Assembly (NCBI GenBank): GCA_003282145.1
Contig: QBZZ01000020.1
Span: 1-38,889 of the forward strand
From: SAR116 cluster bacterium AG-337-N21
Lineage (GTDB): Bacteria > Pseudomonadota > Alphaproteobacteria > Puniceispirillales > Marisalimonadaceae
Reading direction: 5' to 3'
Length of the DNA: 38,889 bases
Shown here: piece by piece, positions 1 to 9,355 of the stretch
Layout: the number at the start of each line of letters is the position of its first letter
Position numbering within the stretch: position 1 is the stretch's first letter
Position numbers and translations under genes: made by a program
The notes under the pieces: generated by a model
The model's database searches: none
What the model was told of the DNA's origin: nothing
The model's input: only the letters and a program-made list of their open reading frames with translations

Positions 1-52
1 ACCATTTAAGAGATATGTTTAATCCTCGACTTCATTAAAAATAAATAATTGT

Positions 53-1036
53 TTAATCTTGAATTCTGTATGCTAGCCTAACAGCCGTTTTACCTTTGAA
101 TAACCTTTTAGTCGGCATTATTAAAATTGTTTCGTCATATGGAGCATAAACAAATTCCTGATCATCTTTACCAATAACAGTCCCTTTTTTTAGAACTTCA
201 AAGCCTTGCCAGTCACTAGAAAATTTAAATTTATCTGTCTTTATAGTGATAATTTCTCCTACTTGATAAACTTCTTTTTGAAATTTTTTAGGCTTTAATT
301 CATTTAGAAACTCTTCACCAAATTTTTTATCCATAGTGCTTGTGCTTCTAAGAAATCTTATCAGAGTTTCGATTGCTATTCTTTCAGACAGTTTTTCCCA
401 ATGTTGACCACATTCAACTAGGAGTGCATTTTTATTACTCTCTTTTCTTGAGAAGTCCAAGTAATCTCTCAATCTGATACCCTCTTTATGGCCTGTGTCT
501 GAAATAATAGGCATGCTCATTCCAACAGATTTAGCAAAGTTAATACCTTTTTCTAATGTACCTGCCATCATAAGTGGAACACATGGTTTTTGCATTGAGT
601 GAATATCTAATAAATAATCAGCTTGTGATACTATACTCTTGACTTCATTAGCTCTAAAAAATTCACAAGTCTTTTTTCTGGTAGTATCTTCCAAGACACC
701 ATCTGCCCATAATCTGTTAAAATCTTCATCAACCCATCTAGTTCTATTTGGATTTTTAGGATCAAATGCAAAATAAGCTTCAACATTCATGAAACCTAGA
801 GTTAATTTACCTGATTTAGGTCTAAAATTATTTTTTAAAAACCAATCTAAAGCAATAGCTCCACAAGGCTCATTCCCATGTACTATTGAAGATATAAAAA
901 CATGAGGACCACTCATACCGCTATCAAGTGATAATATATAATCAACTCCTGTATTTGTTTTTTTATAACTTGATATGTCAGGAGCAGTTAATTCTACCGG
1001 GAACTCATTAGCATAATCTAGTCTTGGGTCATTCAT
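53..1036 (-). CDS. Succinylglutamate desuccinylase/aspartoacylase-family deacylase
   Basis: A 327-residue zinc-dependent deacylase of the AspA/AstE branch of the M14 carboxypeptidase fold. The zinc motif is visible as H53-G-N-E56, with the third ligand H146 in an LLDIHS stretch. A D105-x-N-R108 substrate-binding motif and a likely catalytic E208 in LLVECGQ are also present. Length fits the family and there is no signal peptide, so it should act in the cytoplasm and remove an acyl group from an N-acyl amino acid; the exact substrate cannot be read. It starts 24 bases after the ABC ATPase gene on the same strand, so it is probably the third gene of that operon and may process an imported N-acyl amino acid or peptide. 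Confidence 0.85.
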   Translation of the reverse strand: MNDPRLDYANEFPVELTAPDISSYKKTNTGVDYILSLDSGMSGPHVFISSIVHGNEPCGAIALDWFLKNNFRPKSGKLTLGFMNVEAYFAFDPKNPNRTRWVDEDFNRLWADGVLEDTTRKKTCEFFRANEVKSIVSQADYLLDIHSMQKPCVPLMMAGTLEKGINFAKSVGMSMPIISDTGHKEGIRLRDYLDFSRKESNKNALLVECGQHWEKLSERIAIETLIRFLRSTSTMDKKFGEEFLNELKPKKFQKEVYQVGEIITIKTDKFKFSSDWQGFEVLKKGTVIGKDDQEFVYAPYDETILIMPTKRLFKGKTAVRLAYRIQD

Positions 1037-1060
1037 AATTCTTATCTCTAAATTACATTG

Positions 1061-2956
1061 TTAATTAATCATTCCTTCAAACGGTTTAACAAAATGTTCT
1101 TCACTCAATTTTACCATTTCTATTTTTTCAGGCTCATAACCATGTGGTTTTAAAAGACTAGGAATTTCGTCGCTCATCAAATTTAACTTTGTTTTTCTTT
1201 TACTGGGATCTGCTATTGGCACTGCAGCCATTAACTTTTTTGTATATGGGTGTTGCGGATTTTCAAAAATTTCACTTCTTAGACCAATTTCAACTATCTC
1301 ACCTAGATACATTACACCTATTCTATGACTAACTCTTTCAACAACTGCCATATCATGACTTATAAAGAGGTAAGACAGGCCAAATTCTTCTTGAAGTTCC
1401 ATCATTAAGTTAACTACTTGAGCTTGAATAGAGACATCTAGGGCTGAAACAGCTTCATCAGCAATGATTAATTTTGGCTCTAAAGCAAGTGCTCTTGCAA
1501 TCCCAATTCTCTGCCTCTGCCCCCCCGAAAGTTCGTGTGGAAATCTCAACGCATATTGTTCGTTCAATCCTACACGATTTAACAATTGCATAACTTTTTC
1601 AGTTGATCCTAATTTTTCATCTAATCCATGTACTAAAATAGGTTCAGCTATTATCTGTCCAACTGTCATACGAGGATTCAAAGATGCAAAAGGATCTTGA
1701 AATATCATTTGCATTTGTTTTCTGTATTGAATCATCTCTTTATTTTTTAAGTTGGTTAATTCTACCCCCTCAAAAACAACACTCCCTCTTGTTGGTGATA
1801 TTAAACCTATAATACTTCTTCCAGTTGTAGATTTTCCACATCCACTTTCACCAACCAGCCCAAAAGTTTCTCCAGGTTGCAAACTAAGATCAATATTTTC
1901 AACAGCATGAATATTACCTTTTTTTGTTCCAAAATCCTGTTTTATAGAAAACCTTGTTGTTAATCCTCTAACCTGAAGTAACGGATTAGAAACTCGATTT
2001 ACAGTATCTTTTATTTCAATTATTTTATTTTGAGTTGTTGTTTTTAATTGCTGATTGTCTGATGAATTTATATCTACATACATAAATTTAGCGGGTAGTA
2101 ACTTACCTTTCATACTTCCTAATTTTGGAACGGCTGCAAGCAATGATTTTGTATAAGGGTGTTGTGGATTATTGAAAATTTCTAAAGCAGATCCTTCTTC
2201 AACTTTTTTGCCAGCAAACATTACAACAACCCTATCAGCAATTTCTGCAACCACTCCCATATCATGAGTAATAAAAATTACCGACATTCCTATATCACGT
2301 TGTAACAATTTAATTAAATCGAGTATTTGAGCTTGTATTGTTACATCAAGCGCAGTTGTAGGTTCGTCAGCAATTAGTAAAGAAGGTTTACAACTTAATG
2401 CCATAGCTATCATGACTCTTTGTCTCATACCCCCTGAGAGCTCATGCGGATATTGGTTTAATCTTTTTTCAGGCTCAGGTATTCTAACTAACTTCAACAT
2501 TTCTAATGCTATTTCGAGAGCTTCCGCCCGAGTTTTTTCCTGATGCTTTAAAATTGTTTCTGTCATTTGCATTCGTATTGTGAATACTGGATTTAACGAT
2601 GTCATGGGTTCTTGAAAAATCATAGAAACATCGTTACCTCTAATATCTTTCATTATATCTTGGCTCTGTTGGGCTAAATCTAGATTTATTTTATTTTTAG
2701 TTTCTAGATTAATTTCTCCAGAAATTATGTTTCCACCTGAAAAATCAACAAGTCTCATTAGTGATAATGCAGTTACAGATTTACCTGAACCAGATTCGCC
2801 AACAATAGCAATTGTTTCTCCTTTTTTGATATCGAATGATACTCCATCAACAGCTTTAACCACTTGATCTTTTAAATTAAAATGAACTCTAAGATCTTTT
2901 ACTTCTATTACAGGTAAGGAGTTATTTTTTTTACTTTGTAAACCTGACTCATTCAT
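1061..2956 (-). CDS. Double-domain oligopeptide/dipeptide ABC transporter ATPase
   Basis: A 631-residue fusion of two nucleotide-binding domains, arranged as DppD-DppF or GsiA. Domain 1 has Walker A GESGSGKS at 53-60, signature LSGGMRQR at 173-180 and Walker B with DEPT at about 197. Domain 2 has Walker A GESGCGKS at 369-376, a second LSGGQRQR signature and an IIADEAVSALD Walker B. Each half ends with the NPQHPYTK stretch typical of oligopeptide-family ATPases. It should energise import of peptides or N-acylated amino acids. The matching permeases and binding protein are not in the window and may lie to the left. The ATG overlaps the stop of the upstream amidohydrolase gene by 4 bases (ATGA), with a GAGGG Shine-Dalgarno. 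Confidence 0.92.
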   Translation of the reverse strand: MNESGLQSKKNNSLPVIEVKDLRVHFNLKDQVVKAVDGVSFDIKKGETIAIVGESGSGKSVTALSLMRLVDFSGGNIISGEINLETKNKINLDLAQQSQDIMKDIRGNDVSMIFQEPMTSLNPVFTIRMQMTETILKHQEKTRAEALEIALEMLKLVRIPEPEKRLNQYPHELSGGMRQRVMIAMALSCKPSLLIADEPTTALDVTIQAQILDLIKLLQRDIGMSVIFITHDMGVVAEIADRVVVMFAGKKVEEGSALEIFNNPQHPYTKSLLAAVPKLGSMKGKLLPAKFMYVDINSSDNQQLKTTTQNKIIEIKDTVNRVSNPLLQVRGLTTRFSIKQDFGTKKGNIHAVENIDLSLQPGETFGLVGESGCGKSTTGRSIIGLISPTRGSVVFEGVELTNLKNKEMIQYRKQMQMIFQDPFASLNPRMTVGQIIAEPILVHGLDEKLGSTEKVMQLLNRVGLNEQYALRFPHELSGGQRQRIGIARALALEPKLIIADEAVSALDVSIQAQVVNLMMELQEEFGLSYLFISHDMAVVERVSHRIGVMYLGEIVEIGLRSEIFENPQHPYTKKLMAAVPIADPSKRKTKLNLMSDEIPSLLKPHGYEPEKIEMVKLSEEHFVKPFEGMIN

Positions 2957-3819
2957 AAGTAACCCTCATCAATTTCTTTTTTTATTTTATTAATTAGTTT
3001 TTCTAAATCTTTTTTTAAAATTTTGAAGTTGACTGTTTTTTTTCTTGTTTCTTCATTCATATATAATTTTCTATTTACCTCAATTTGAACTGAATTCTTA
3101 TTTTGCAAAGGATCACTATATGCTTTTACAAGTTCCATACCTTTATATGGATAATTGATATCCACAGAGTAGTTTAAACCCCTCAAAAAATCTACAATTA
3201 GATCTGTAAACTTTCTATGACAAGATGTTCCTTCTCTATCTCCTATTACAAAGTCTGGTCTTGTTGTGCCCTGTGATTGATCTGACATTGCTGTAGCTTG
3301 ATTTTGCATGGAGTGAGCATTTACGTGGTAAAACTTTCCATAATTTTTATAAGTTTCGTTTAGTGTGTGTTTAAGTATTTTATGATATGGTCTATGATAT
3401 AAATTAACTCTATCCATTAATTGTTTTAGTGTAATTTTATCTTTATACATTGGCTCTCCATTTGGAGGAATTTTTATCCAAACTAAACCAATGCCAAGTT
3501 CACTTTTAATAGTGGGATTAAATTTTATTTCGCTAATACTGTTATTTTTTTCATTTAAATCTTCAAATATGAAATCGGTTTCTGATCTATTAGGATCAAT
3601 ATATGACCTTGGAAATTTAGCTTCTATAAAAACTCCACCAATAGATGAAACATATTCATATAGCTCATTAACATGAGTATCTTCAGCTTGTCTTAGTTTT
3701 GAAGGTTCTGCTTGATGATTGAAATCTAATGGATATTCAGTGCCACTATGAGGAGAATCAATTATTAAAGGAATAGATTGACCTTCATCTCCTTCAACGT
3801 TTAGGATCTTATCAGACAT
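2953..3819 (-). CDS. N-formylglutamate amidohydrolase-family protein
   Basis: Matches the N-formylglutamate amidohydrolase (HutG-type FGase) family: a DSPHSG motif close to the N terminus, a DTHVNELY stretch, a KFPRSYIDPNR stretch and a later NAHSM motif supplying likely metal-binding His residues. The family hydrolyses N-formyl-glutamate or related N-acyl amino acids in the cytoplasm. The open frame extends to a TTG at 3831, but a GGAG six bases before the ATG at 3819 selects the shorter start. Translation is coupled to the ABC ATPase by a 4-base overlap. No histidine-utilisation genes are nearby, so a general acyl-amino-acid role is more likely than histidine breakdown. Confidence 0.85.
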   Translation of the reverse strand: MSDKILNVEGDEGQSIPLIIDSPHSGTEYPLDFNHQAEPSKLRQAEDTHVNELYEYVSSIGGVFIEAKFPRSYIDPNRSETDFIFEDLNEKNNSISEIKFNPTIKSELGIGLVWIKIPPNGEPMYKDKITLKQLMDRVNLYHRPYHKILKHTLNETYKNYGKFYHVNAHSMQNQATAMSDQSQGTTRPDFVIGDREGTSCHRKFTDLIVDFLRGLNYSVDINYPYKGMELVKAYSDPLQNKNSVQIEVNRKLYMNEETRKKTVNFKILKKDLEKLINKIKKEIDEGYL

Positions 3820-3868
3820 TTGAAGCTCCAAATTTTAAAATAATACCTAATTATTGAGTGTATAAAAA

Positions 3869-5038
3869 ATGAATATCAAGCAAAAAATTGAACAAATAAC
3901 TCCCGCAATGATTGAATGGCGACATAGTATCCACGAGAAACCTGAAGTAGCGTACCAAGAAAAAGATACTTCTGACTTTATCTCAAAGAAGCTAAATGAA
4001 TTTGGTATAGAAGTGCATCAGGGTATTGGTAAGACTGGTATTGTTGGAATTATTAAAGGTAAAAATAGTAATTCAAAAAAGACAATAGGAATAAGAGCTG
4101 ATATGGATGCTCTTCCTATGACAGAAAAGACTAATCTACCCTATGCATCCAAAAATGAAGGATCTATGCATGCGTGCGGTCATGATGGTCATTCAACAAT
4201 GTTATTGGGTGCAGCAAAATACCTTGCAGAAACACGAAATTTTCATGGAATAGTTTATTGCATTTTTCAGCCAGCAGAAGAAGGTGGCAACGCAGGTGCA
4301 AAGGCAATGATTAATGATGGTCTTTTTAAAAAATTTAAGATTGATACTGTCTGGGGAATACATAATTGGCCAGGAATACCTCTAGGCCAAGCTGTCATTC
4401 ATGAGGGTTTTGTAATGGCTGGGGGAGATATAATTATTTTTACAATTGAAGGAAAAGGAGGACATGCAGCCCAGCCTCAATATTCTAATGATCCAATGGT
4501 AGCTGCCGGTTTAACTATTACAGCTCTTCAAAGTTTAATTTCAAGACAATTAGATCCATTTAAAAATGCTGTTTTATCACTTACTAAAATTGAAGGTGGT
4601 TCAGCTTTTAATGTAATACCCGATACAGTAACAATTGGTGGAACCCTGAGGTCAACTAATACAATCATAAGAGATGACATGCTAAAGAAGATTAAGAAAG
4701 TTGCATTAAACGCATGCGCAATTTCTAACTGCAAAGTTAACATTGAAATTAGGCCGGGATATCCATCAACAATAAACGACAAAAAAAGTGCAAAATTAGC
4801 ATCAGAAATTTTTAAAAATACTTTTGGTGAAGCTTCAATCAATGTTAAAGAAACTCCAACTATGGGTTCTGAAGATTTTTCATATATGCTTGAAGAGAAA
4901 CCAGGAGCCTATATCTGGCTAGGAGCAGGTGAGGATGCAGAAAAGCTTCACAGTGCATATTATGATTTCAATGATGCACTATTACCAATTGGTGCTGAAT
5001 ACTGGGCAAACTTAGCTGAAACAATTCTTGTGGAATAA
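3869..5038 (+). CDS. M20D-family amidohydrolase (hippurate hydrolase/IAA-amino acid hydrolase type)
   Basis: A 389-residue metallo-amidohydrolase. It has the M20D hallmark HACGHDGH at 101-108, an earlier RADMDALP at about 77-84, the E137-E138 pair in QPAEEGG and H165 in GIHNWPG. A dimerisation domain with GKGGHAA and a C-terminal MGSEDFS ligand motif are also present. Such enzymes cleave N-acyl amino acids or amidated amino acids. The gene diverges from the N-formylglutamate amidohydrolase operon across a 49-base gap and its stop directly abuts the convergent tupC stop. The context supports N-acyl-amino-acid use; the substrate is not determined. Confidence 0.9.
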   Translation: MNIKQKIEQITPAMIEWRHSIHEKPEVAYQEKDTSDFISKKLNEFGIEVHQGIGKTGIVGIIKGKNSNSKKTIGIRADMDALPMTEKTNLPYASKNEGSMHACGHDGHSTMLLGAAKYLAETRNFHGIVYCIFQPAEEGGNAGAKAMINDGLFKKFKIDTVWGIHNWPGIPLGQAVIHEGFVMAGGDIIIFTIEGKGGHAAQPQYSNDPMVAAGLTITALQSLISRQLDPFKNAVLSLTKIEGGSAFNVIPDTVTIGGTLRSTNTIIRDDMLKKIKKVALNACAISNCKVNIEIRPGYPSTINDKKSAKLASEIFKNTFGEASINVKETPTMGSEDFSYMLEEKPGAYIWLGAGEDAEKLHSAYYDFNDALLPIGAEYWANLAETILVE

Positions 5039-5773
5039 TTATAAAAGAATTTCTCCATTAATATATTTTTTTGCCTCTTTAGTTAAAGGGTTTCTAAAAA
5101 ATACATTTGCATCTGTTTGCTCTAGTATTTTACCCTTATTAAAAAAAATTATATCAGATGCTAGTCTCTTAGCTTGAGTCATATCATGTGTAGTAAGTAA
5201 AATTGTAGCCCCTTTTTTACTCTCCTCTAGAATAATTTCTTCTATTAATTTCAATGAAAATGGGTCTAAATTTGCAGTGGGCTCGTCAAGTAGAAGAACT
5301 GATGGCTCAATTAATAAAGCTCTTGCTAGAGAAAGTCTTTGTTTTTCTCCTCCAGAAAGTAAGCGTGCAGGTTTATTATCATATCCCTCTAATCCAACTC
5401 TTTTTAAAATATTTTTAATAATTAATTTACCATTTTTATTTTTAACATTAGAAACAAAATCCATATTGGATTTTACATTTCTTCTTAACAAAGTTGGAGT
5501 TTGAAAAACCATTGCTTGCTTATTTCTAATTTCATCATTGTTGTAGATTTTGTTAAACGTTATTTTCCCATTATCTATATTTGTTAATCCATTTATGGTC
5601 TGTAAAAATATACTTTTGCCTGCACCGTTTGGTCCAATTACCGCAGTAATAGAATTGTTTTTAATGCTACAACTAACCTTGTCTAGAATTAGATCTTTTC
5701 CTAATGAAACTGATAGATCAATAACTTCAATGGGGGTTAATTTCATTAATTTTTTTTTGTTAGATTTATACAT
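5039..5773 (-). CDS. tupC: Tungstate ABC transporter ATPase
   Basis: A 244-residue ABC ATPase with Walker A GPNGAGKS at 47-54, signature LSGGEKQR at 139-146 and Walker B LLLDEPT at 160-166, followed by a TTHD switch histidine. Alone it could belong to several importers. The assignment as TupC rests on the neighbouring permease and on the TupA-like binding protein read divergently. The ATG at 5773 overlaps the end of the permease gene by 8 bases; a second ATG at 5746 is possible but lacks a Shine-Dalgarno. It would power uptake of tungstate, possibly molybdate, for the pterin cofactor made by the genes at 16-20 kb. Confidence 0.85.
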   Translation of the reverse strand: MYKSNKKKLMKLTPIEVIDLSVSLGKDLILDKVSCSIKNNSITAVIGPNGAGKSIFLQTINGLTNIDNGKITFNKIYNNDEIRNKQAMVFQTPTLLRRNVKSNMDFVSNVKNKNGKLIIKNILKRVGLEGYDNKPARLLSGGEKQRLSLARALLIEPSVLLLDEPTANLDPFSLKLIEEIILEESKKGATILLTTHDMTQAKRLASDIIFFNKGKILEQTDANVFFRNPLTKEAKKYINGEILL

Positions 5774-6473
5774 ACATTCTTCTTTTAGCCCTAATCTTTA
5801 GACGAATTAAAATAAAGTTTGTAGTTAATGCAATTGATAGAAGAATTATTCCCAAAGCTAATGCTAGAGACAAATTACCTTTAGAAGTTTCTAATGCTAT
5901 TGTTGTCGTCATAACCCTTGTTAAGTGATCAATATTTCCACCTACAATTATAACAGCTCCAACCTCTGATATAGCTCTACCAAATCCAGCTAAAACTACT
6001 GTAAGTATCGAATATCTAGCGTCAAAAAGATACGCTATGATCGCTTTATGAGATGGTACTACCAGAGAAGCAAAAAGAGACTTATATTCTTGACTAATTT
6101 CTTCTATGATTTGAGAGGTTAACGAAACTATAATTGGAGTTATTAATATCATCTGAGCGATTATCATTGCAGTTGGAGTATATAAAATGCCCAGCCAGCC
6201 AAATGGCCCAGACCTTGAAACTAGTAAATAAACAATTAATCCAACAACAACTGGTGGTAACCCCATCATAGTATTGAATAGAACTAAAAATGCGTCCTTA
6301 CCCCAAAAACTTTTAATGGCTAAAAAAGTTCCTGATGGCAAACCAATTAAACAAGAAAGAAGTAATGAAATACCACTCACTTTTAAAGAAAGTAATAATA
6401 TTTCAAATAAATCCTCATTAAGAGTAAAAACTAACTCAAATGATTTCGCAAATGCTTCTAGTAAAATATTCAT
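5766..6473 (-). CDS. tupB: Tungstate ABC transporter permease
   Basis: A 235-residue integral membrane protein with several hydrophobic helices. It carries the inner-membrane permease loop, seen as a GFGRAISEVGAVIIVGGN stretch near residues 160-180, which docks on the ATPase. This form, with a full set of helices and a GLPPVVVGL segment, is typical of the TupB/molybdate-type permeases. It overlaps tupC by 8 bases. It is read away from tupA, sharing the 89-base intergenic region that holds the inverted repeat at 6498-6537. No clear Shine-Dalgarno was seen before its ATG. Confidence 0.87.
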   Translation of the reverse strand: MNILLEAFAKSFELVFTLNEDLFEILLLSLKVSGISLLLSCLIGLPSGTFLAIKSFWGKDAFLVLFNTMMGLPPVVVGLIVYLLVSRSGPFGWLGILYTPTAMIIAQMILITPIIVSLTSQIIEEISQEYKSLFASLVVPSHKAIIAYLFDARYSILTVVLAGFGRAISEVGAVIIVGGNIDHLTRVMTTTIALETSKGNLSLALALGIILLSIALTTNFILIRLKIRAKRRMYV

Positions 6474-6497
6474 ATTATTATTGATTTACTATGTTTT

Positions 6498-6537
6498 AAA
6501 TTGCAATATTATGTGAAAATTACAATGATTGCAATTT
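6498..6537. promoter_or_regulatory. Inverted repeat between tupB and tupA, candidate operator
   Basis: A perfect 10-base inverted repeat, AAATTGCAAT at 6498-6507 and ATTGCAATTT at 6528-6537, separated by 20 bases. Each half also contains the self-palindrome ATTGCAAT. The half-site centres are 28 bases apart, close to under three helical turns, which fits binding of a dimer or tetramer to one face. It lies between the divergent tupBC and tupA genes, where a tungstate- or molybdate-responsive repressor would act. It does not match the classical E. coli ModE box. The regulators at 15503 or 16432 are possible partners; that link is inferred. Confidence 0.5.
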
Positions 6538-6562
6538 TTACGTTATATTAGTTAGGTAAAAT

Positions 6563-7369
6563 ATGTTTAGAATAAATTTATTTATTCTCTTGTTTTTATT
6601 ATTTCCAAGGATCTGCTCAGGTGATAATTCATTAATAGTTCAATCAACAACTTCGACCTATAACTCTGGTTTCTATGAGTACATACTCCCAATTATTAAA
6701 TCAGAGATAAATGTAGTTGCTCATGTTGTATCAGTTGGCACTGGCGCTGCACTGAAAAATGCAGCTAATTGTGACGGAGACGTATTAATAGTACATGCAA
6801 AAAAAAGAGAGTTAAAATTTGTTAAAAATGGATTTGGCCTTAAGAGATACAATTTAATGTATAATGATTTTATCATAGTTGGACCAAAAGAAAATCCTGC
6901 TAAAATAAATTTAACTGATGACCCTATTACATCTTTTAAAAAAATTTTTACCACATTCTCAATTTTTATATCAAGAGGCGATGACTCTGGAACCCATTTT
7001 AAAGAAATAAGTATATGGGACAAAGCTAAATTAAAGCCAATTAAATTCTCTGGAAAATGGTACAGAGAAACAGGTTCTGGGATGGGAACAACTCTTAATT
7101 TAGCAAGTGGTATGGATGCATATACATTAAGTGACAGAGCATCATGGATTAATTTTAACAATAAAGATAACTTACGTATTATAGCTGAAAAAAATAAAGC
7201 GTTATTTAATCAATATGGGATTACGATGGTTAACCCATCAAATTGTCCAAATGTGAAATTTAAAAACGCTAATAAATTTATTAGTTGGCTCTTATCAAAA
7301 AGAGGACAAAAGGTTATTGAAAACTTTAAATTGAAAGGAAAACAACTTTTTTTCCCTAACGCAAGTTAA
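6563..7369 (+). CDS. tupA: Tungstate ABC transporter substrate-binding protein
   Basis: A 268-residue secreted binding protein. Residues 1-20 form a signal peptide that probably ends near CSG. The mature protein starts with a TTSTYNSG motif at 29-36, which resembles the oxyanion-binding TTTS...DSG of TupA. It also has SRGDDSGTH at 138-145, a signature of TupA rather than ModA, and an ETGSGMGTTL plus YTLSDRA stretch. It should capture tungstate in the periplasm and hand it to TupB. It is transcribed divergently from tupBC. The residues flanking the RIC before the cleavage site do not make a good lipobox, so it is probably a soluble periplasmic protein. Confidence 0.9.
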   Translation: MFRINLFILLFLLFPRICSGDNSLIVQSTTSTYNSGFYEYILPIIKSEINVVAHVVSVGTGAALKNAANCDGDVLIVHAKKRELKFVKNGFGLKRYNLMYNDFIIVGPKENPAKINLTDDPITSFKKIFTTFSIFISRGDDSGTHFKEISIWDKAKLKPIKFSGKWYRETGSGMGTTLNLASGMDAYTLSDRASWINFNNKDNLRIIAEKNKALFNQYGITMVNPSNCPNVKFKNANKFISWLLSKRGQKVIENFKLKGKQLFFPNAS

Positions 7370-7439
7370 AGGTTTTCAAGCTATTTTAAGGGTAAGTTAT
7401 GAGAATTTTTCATTTTACAGAATAATTTTTTAATTTGAT

Positions 7440-8210
7440 CTATAAAGTGGCCGTAATGCCCCCATCAACATAAAGCGTGTGCCCATTAACAAAATTAGAT
7501 GCATCAGAACTTAAAAAAATACTTGCACCAACCAACTCTTCAACTTTGCCCCACCTACCTGCAGGTGTTCTATTTTCTAACCAAGAGGTAAAATCTTTAT
7601 CAGACACTAGTGCGGCATTCAAAGGTGTATCAAAATAACCTGGAGCAATAGCATTACATTGAAGTCCATATTTTGCCCAATCTGTTGCCATTCCTTTAGT
7701 AAGATTTCCAACAGCACCCTTAGTTGCTGTATAAGGAGCAATACCAGGTCTTGCTAATAAAGTTTGTACACTCGCAATATTTATAATTTTTCCTGAGCCC
7801 CTTTTGATCATATGCCTTGCTACTACTTGGCTTACATTAAAAACAGATGAAATATTTGTTTTTAATAATTGTTCAAATATTTCAGGTGGAAAATCTTCAA
7901 GTGGTGTTCGATGTTGCATTCCAGCATTATTTACTAATATTTCAATTGGACCTATTTCGTTTTCAAATTTATTAACAACATTATCAATTTCATTTTTGTC
8001 AGTAACGTCGAAAGATAATTGATACAAATTATTTTGTGGGGTAAGAGCTTTTGCTGCTTTATCTAATTTTTCTTTATTCCTTCCATTTAAAATAATTTCT
8101 GCGCCAGCTTCATCAAGTCCTTTAGCTAAAGCAAAACCTATTCCTTGAGATGAACCTGTTATAAGAGCTCTTTTACCTTTTAGGTTAAATAATTCTGTTC
8201 CAGAACTCAT
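7440..8210 (-). CDS. idnO: SDR oxidoreductase, probable gluconate 5-dehydrogenase
   Basis: A 256-residue classical short-chain dehydrogenase. The cofactor motif is T18-G-S-S-Q-G-I-G25, with NNAG at 94-97, catalytic S147 and Y160-x-x-x-K164, and a C-terminal VDGG. The N-terminal FNLKGKRALITGSSQGIG and overall pattern resemble gluconate 5-dehydrogenase (IdnO), which interconverts gluconate and 5-ketogluconate. The divergent neighbour is an L-idonate 5-dehydrogenase-like gene, which makes 5-ketogluconate from idonate, so the pair forms the known two-step idonate route. The substrate assignment depends partly on this context. Confidence 0.8.
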   Translation of the reverse strand: MSSGTELFNLKGKRALITGSSQGIGFALAKGLDEAGAEIILNGRNKEKLDKAAKALTPQNNLYQLSFDVTDKNEIDNVVNKFENEIGPIEILVNNAGMQHRTPLEDFPPEIFEQLLKTNISSVFNVSQVVARHMIKRGSGKIINIASVQTLLARPGIAPYTATKGAVGNLTKGMATDWAKYGLQCNAIAPGYFDTPLNAALVSDKDFTSWLENRTPAGRWGKVEELVGASIFLSSDASNFVNGHTLYVDGGITATL

Positions 8211-8323
8211 TCACTATCTCCAAATTAAATAAAAGTAAAATATATATAAATAATAAAAATATTGCTAATCATCTTTCAAAAATTTAACTTTAAAATCTTA
8301 ATTTCGAATGCAGGAAAATAGAT

Positions 8324-9355
8324 ATGAAATCAATAAAGATTCACGGGGCTATGGACTTAAGAATAGACGATTATCCATTAGGAAAAATGTCTTCTAATCA
8401 AGTTGAAATTTCTATTGCAACCGGCGGTATTTGTGGAACTGATCTCCACTATTATAAACATGGTGGATTTGGCCACATTAAGCTAAAGGAACCTATGGTA
8501 TTAGGACATGAAGTATCTGGCCATGTTACTAAATTAGGATCAAAAGTAACTAACTTATCTATTGGACAACTTGTTTCAGTATCGCCATCTAGGCCGTGTA
8601 ATAAATGTATGTTCTGTTTAGAAGGCAACCAGAACCATTGCATAAACATGAAATTTTATGGCTCTGCAATGCCCTTTCCTCATATTCAAGGCGCTTTTAG
8701 GGAAAGACTAATTACGGAGGATTATCAATGTGTGGCAGCAGACGGTTTATCACCAGAAGAAGCGGCAATGGCAGAACCGCTAGCAGTTTGTCTTCATGCC
8801 ATAAAACAAGCAGGAGATATTTTTGGAAAAAAAGTCTTAATAATTGGATCTGGTCCTATTGGGACACTTGTTGTTTTATCAGCCCGACGTGCAGGAGCAG
8901 AAGAAATATTAGTTACAGATATTTCAGATAAGGCTCTGGAATTTTCAAATTTAGTAGGGGCAGACAAAGTTATAAATACTTCAAAAAACTATCCTCAAAT
9001 TGAAAAATTTCAAGTTGGGAAAGGTTATTTCGATCTTGCAATTGAATGCTCTGGCTCTGCGTCAGGTATAAATGATGCTATTAAGTGTTTAAAACCAAAA
9101 GGTACTCTTATACAACTAGGATTGGGAGGGGATATTCTTATGCCATTAGTTTCCGTGACAAGTAAAGAATTGAATATTAAAGGATCATTTAGATTTCATT
9201 CGGAGTTTGAATTAGCTGTCAAGATGATGAAAAAGAAACTAATTGATGTTAAACCTCTTATTACGCACAGTATTCCTTTTCAAAACGCCGAACAAGGTTT
9301 CAAAATTGCAATGGATGAAAAAGAAAATAGTATGAAGGTTCAATTAATATTCTAG
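8324..9355 (+). CDS. idnD: Zinc-dependent alcohol dehydrogenase, probable L-idonate 5-dehydrogenase
   Basis: A 343-residue medium-chain dehydrogenase. Catalytic zinc ligands are C37 and H62-E63; the structural zinc site is C92, C95, C98 and C106. The Rossmann motif is GSGPIG near 176-181. The N-terminal GGICGTDLHYYKHGGFG and EPMVLGHE stretches are close to those of L-idonate 5-dehydrogenases. It would oxidise L-idonate to 5-ketogluconate. It is divergent from the gluconate 5-dehydrogenase gene and directly precedes the TRAP transporter, which probably imports the sugar acid. Related polyol dehydrogenases are the main alternative. Confidence 0.83.
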   Translation: MKSIKIHGAMDLRIDDYPLGKMSSNQVEISIATGGICGTDLHYYKHGGFGHIKLKEPMVLGHEVSGHVTKLGSKVTNLSIGQLVSVSPSRPCNKCMFCLEGNQNHCINMKFYGSAMPFPHIQGAFRERLITEDYQCVAADGLSPEEAAMAEPLAVCLHAIKQAGDIFGKKVLIIGSGPIGTLVVLSARRAGAEEILVTDISDKALEFSNLVGADKVINTSKNYPQIEKFQVGKGYFDLAIECSGSASGINDAIKCLKPKGTLIQLGLGGDILMPLVSVTSKELNIKGSFRFHSEFELAVKMMKKKLIDVKPLITHSIPFQNAEQGFKIAMDEKENSMKVQLIF

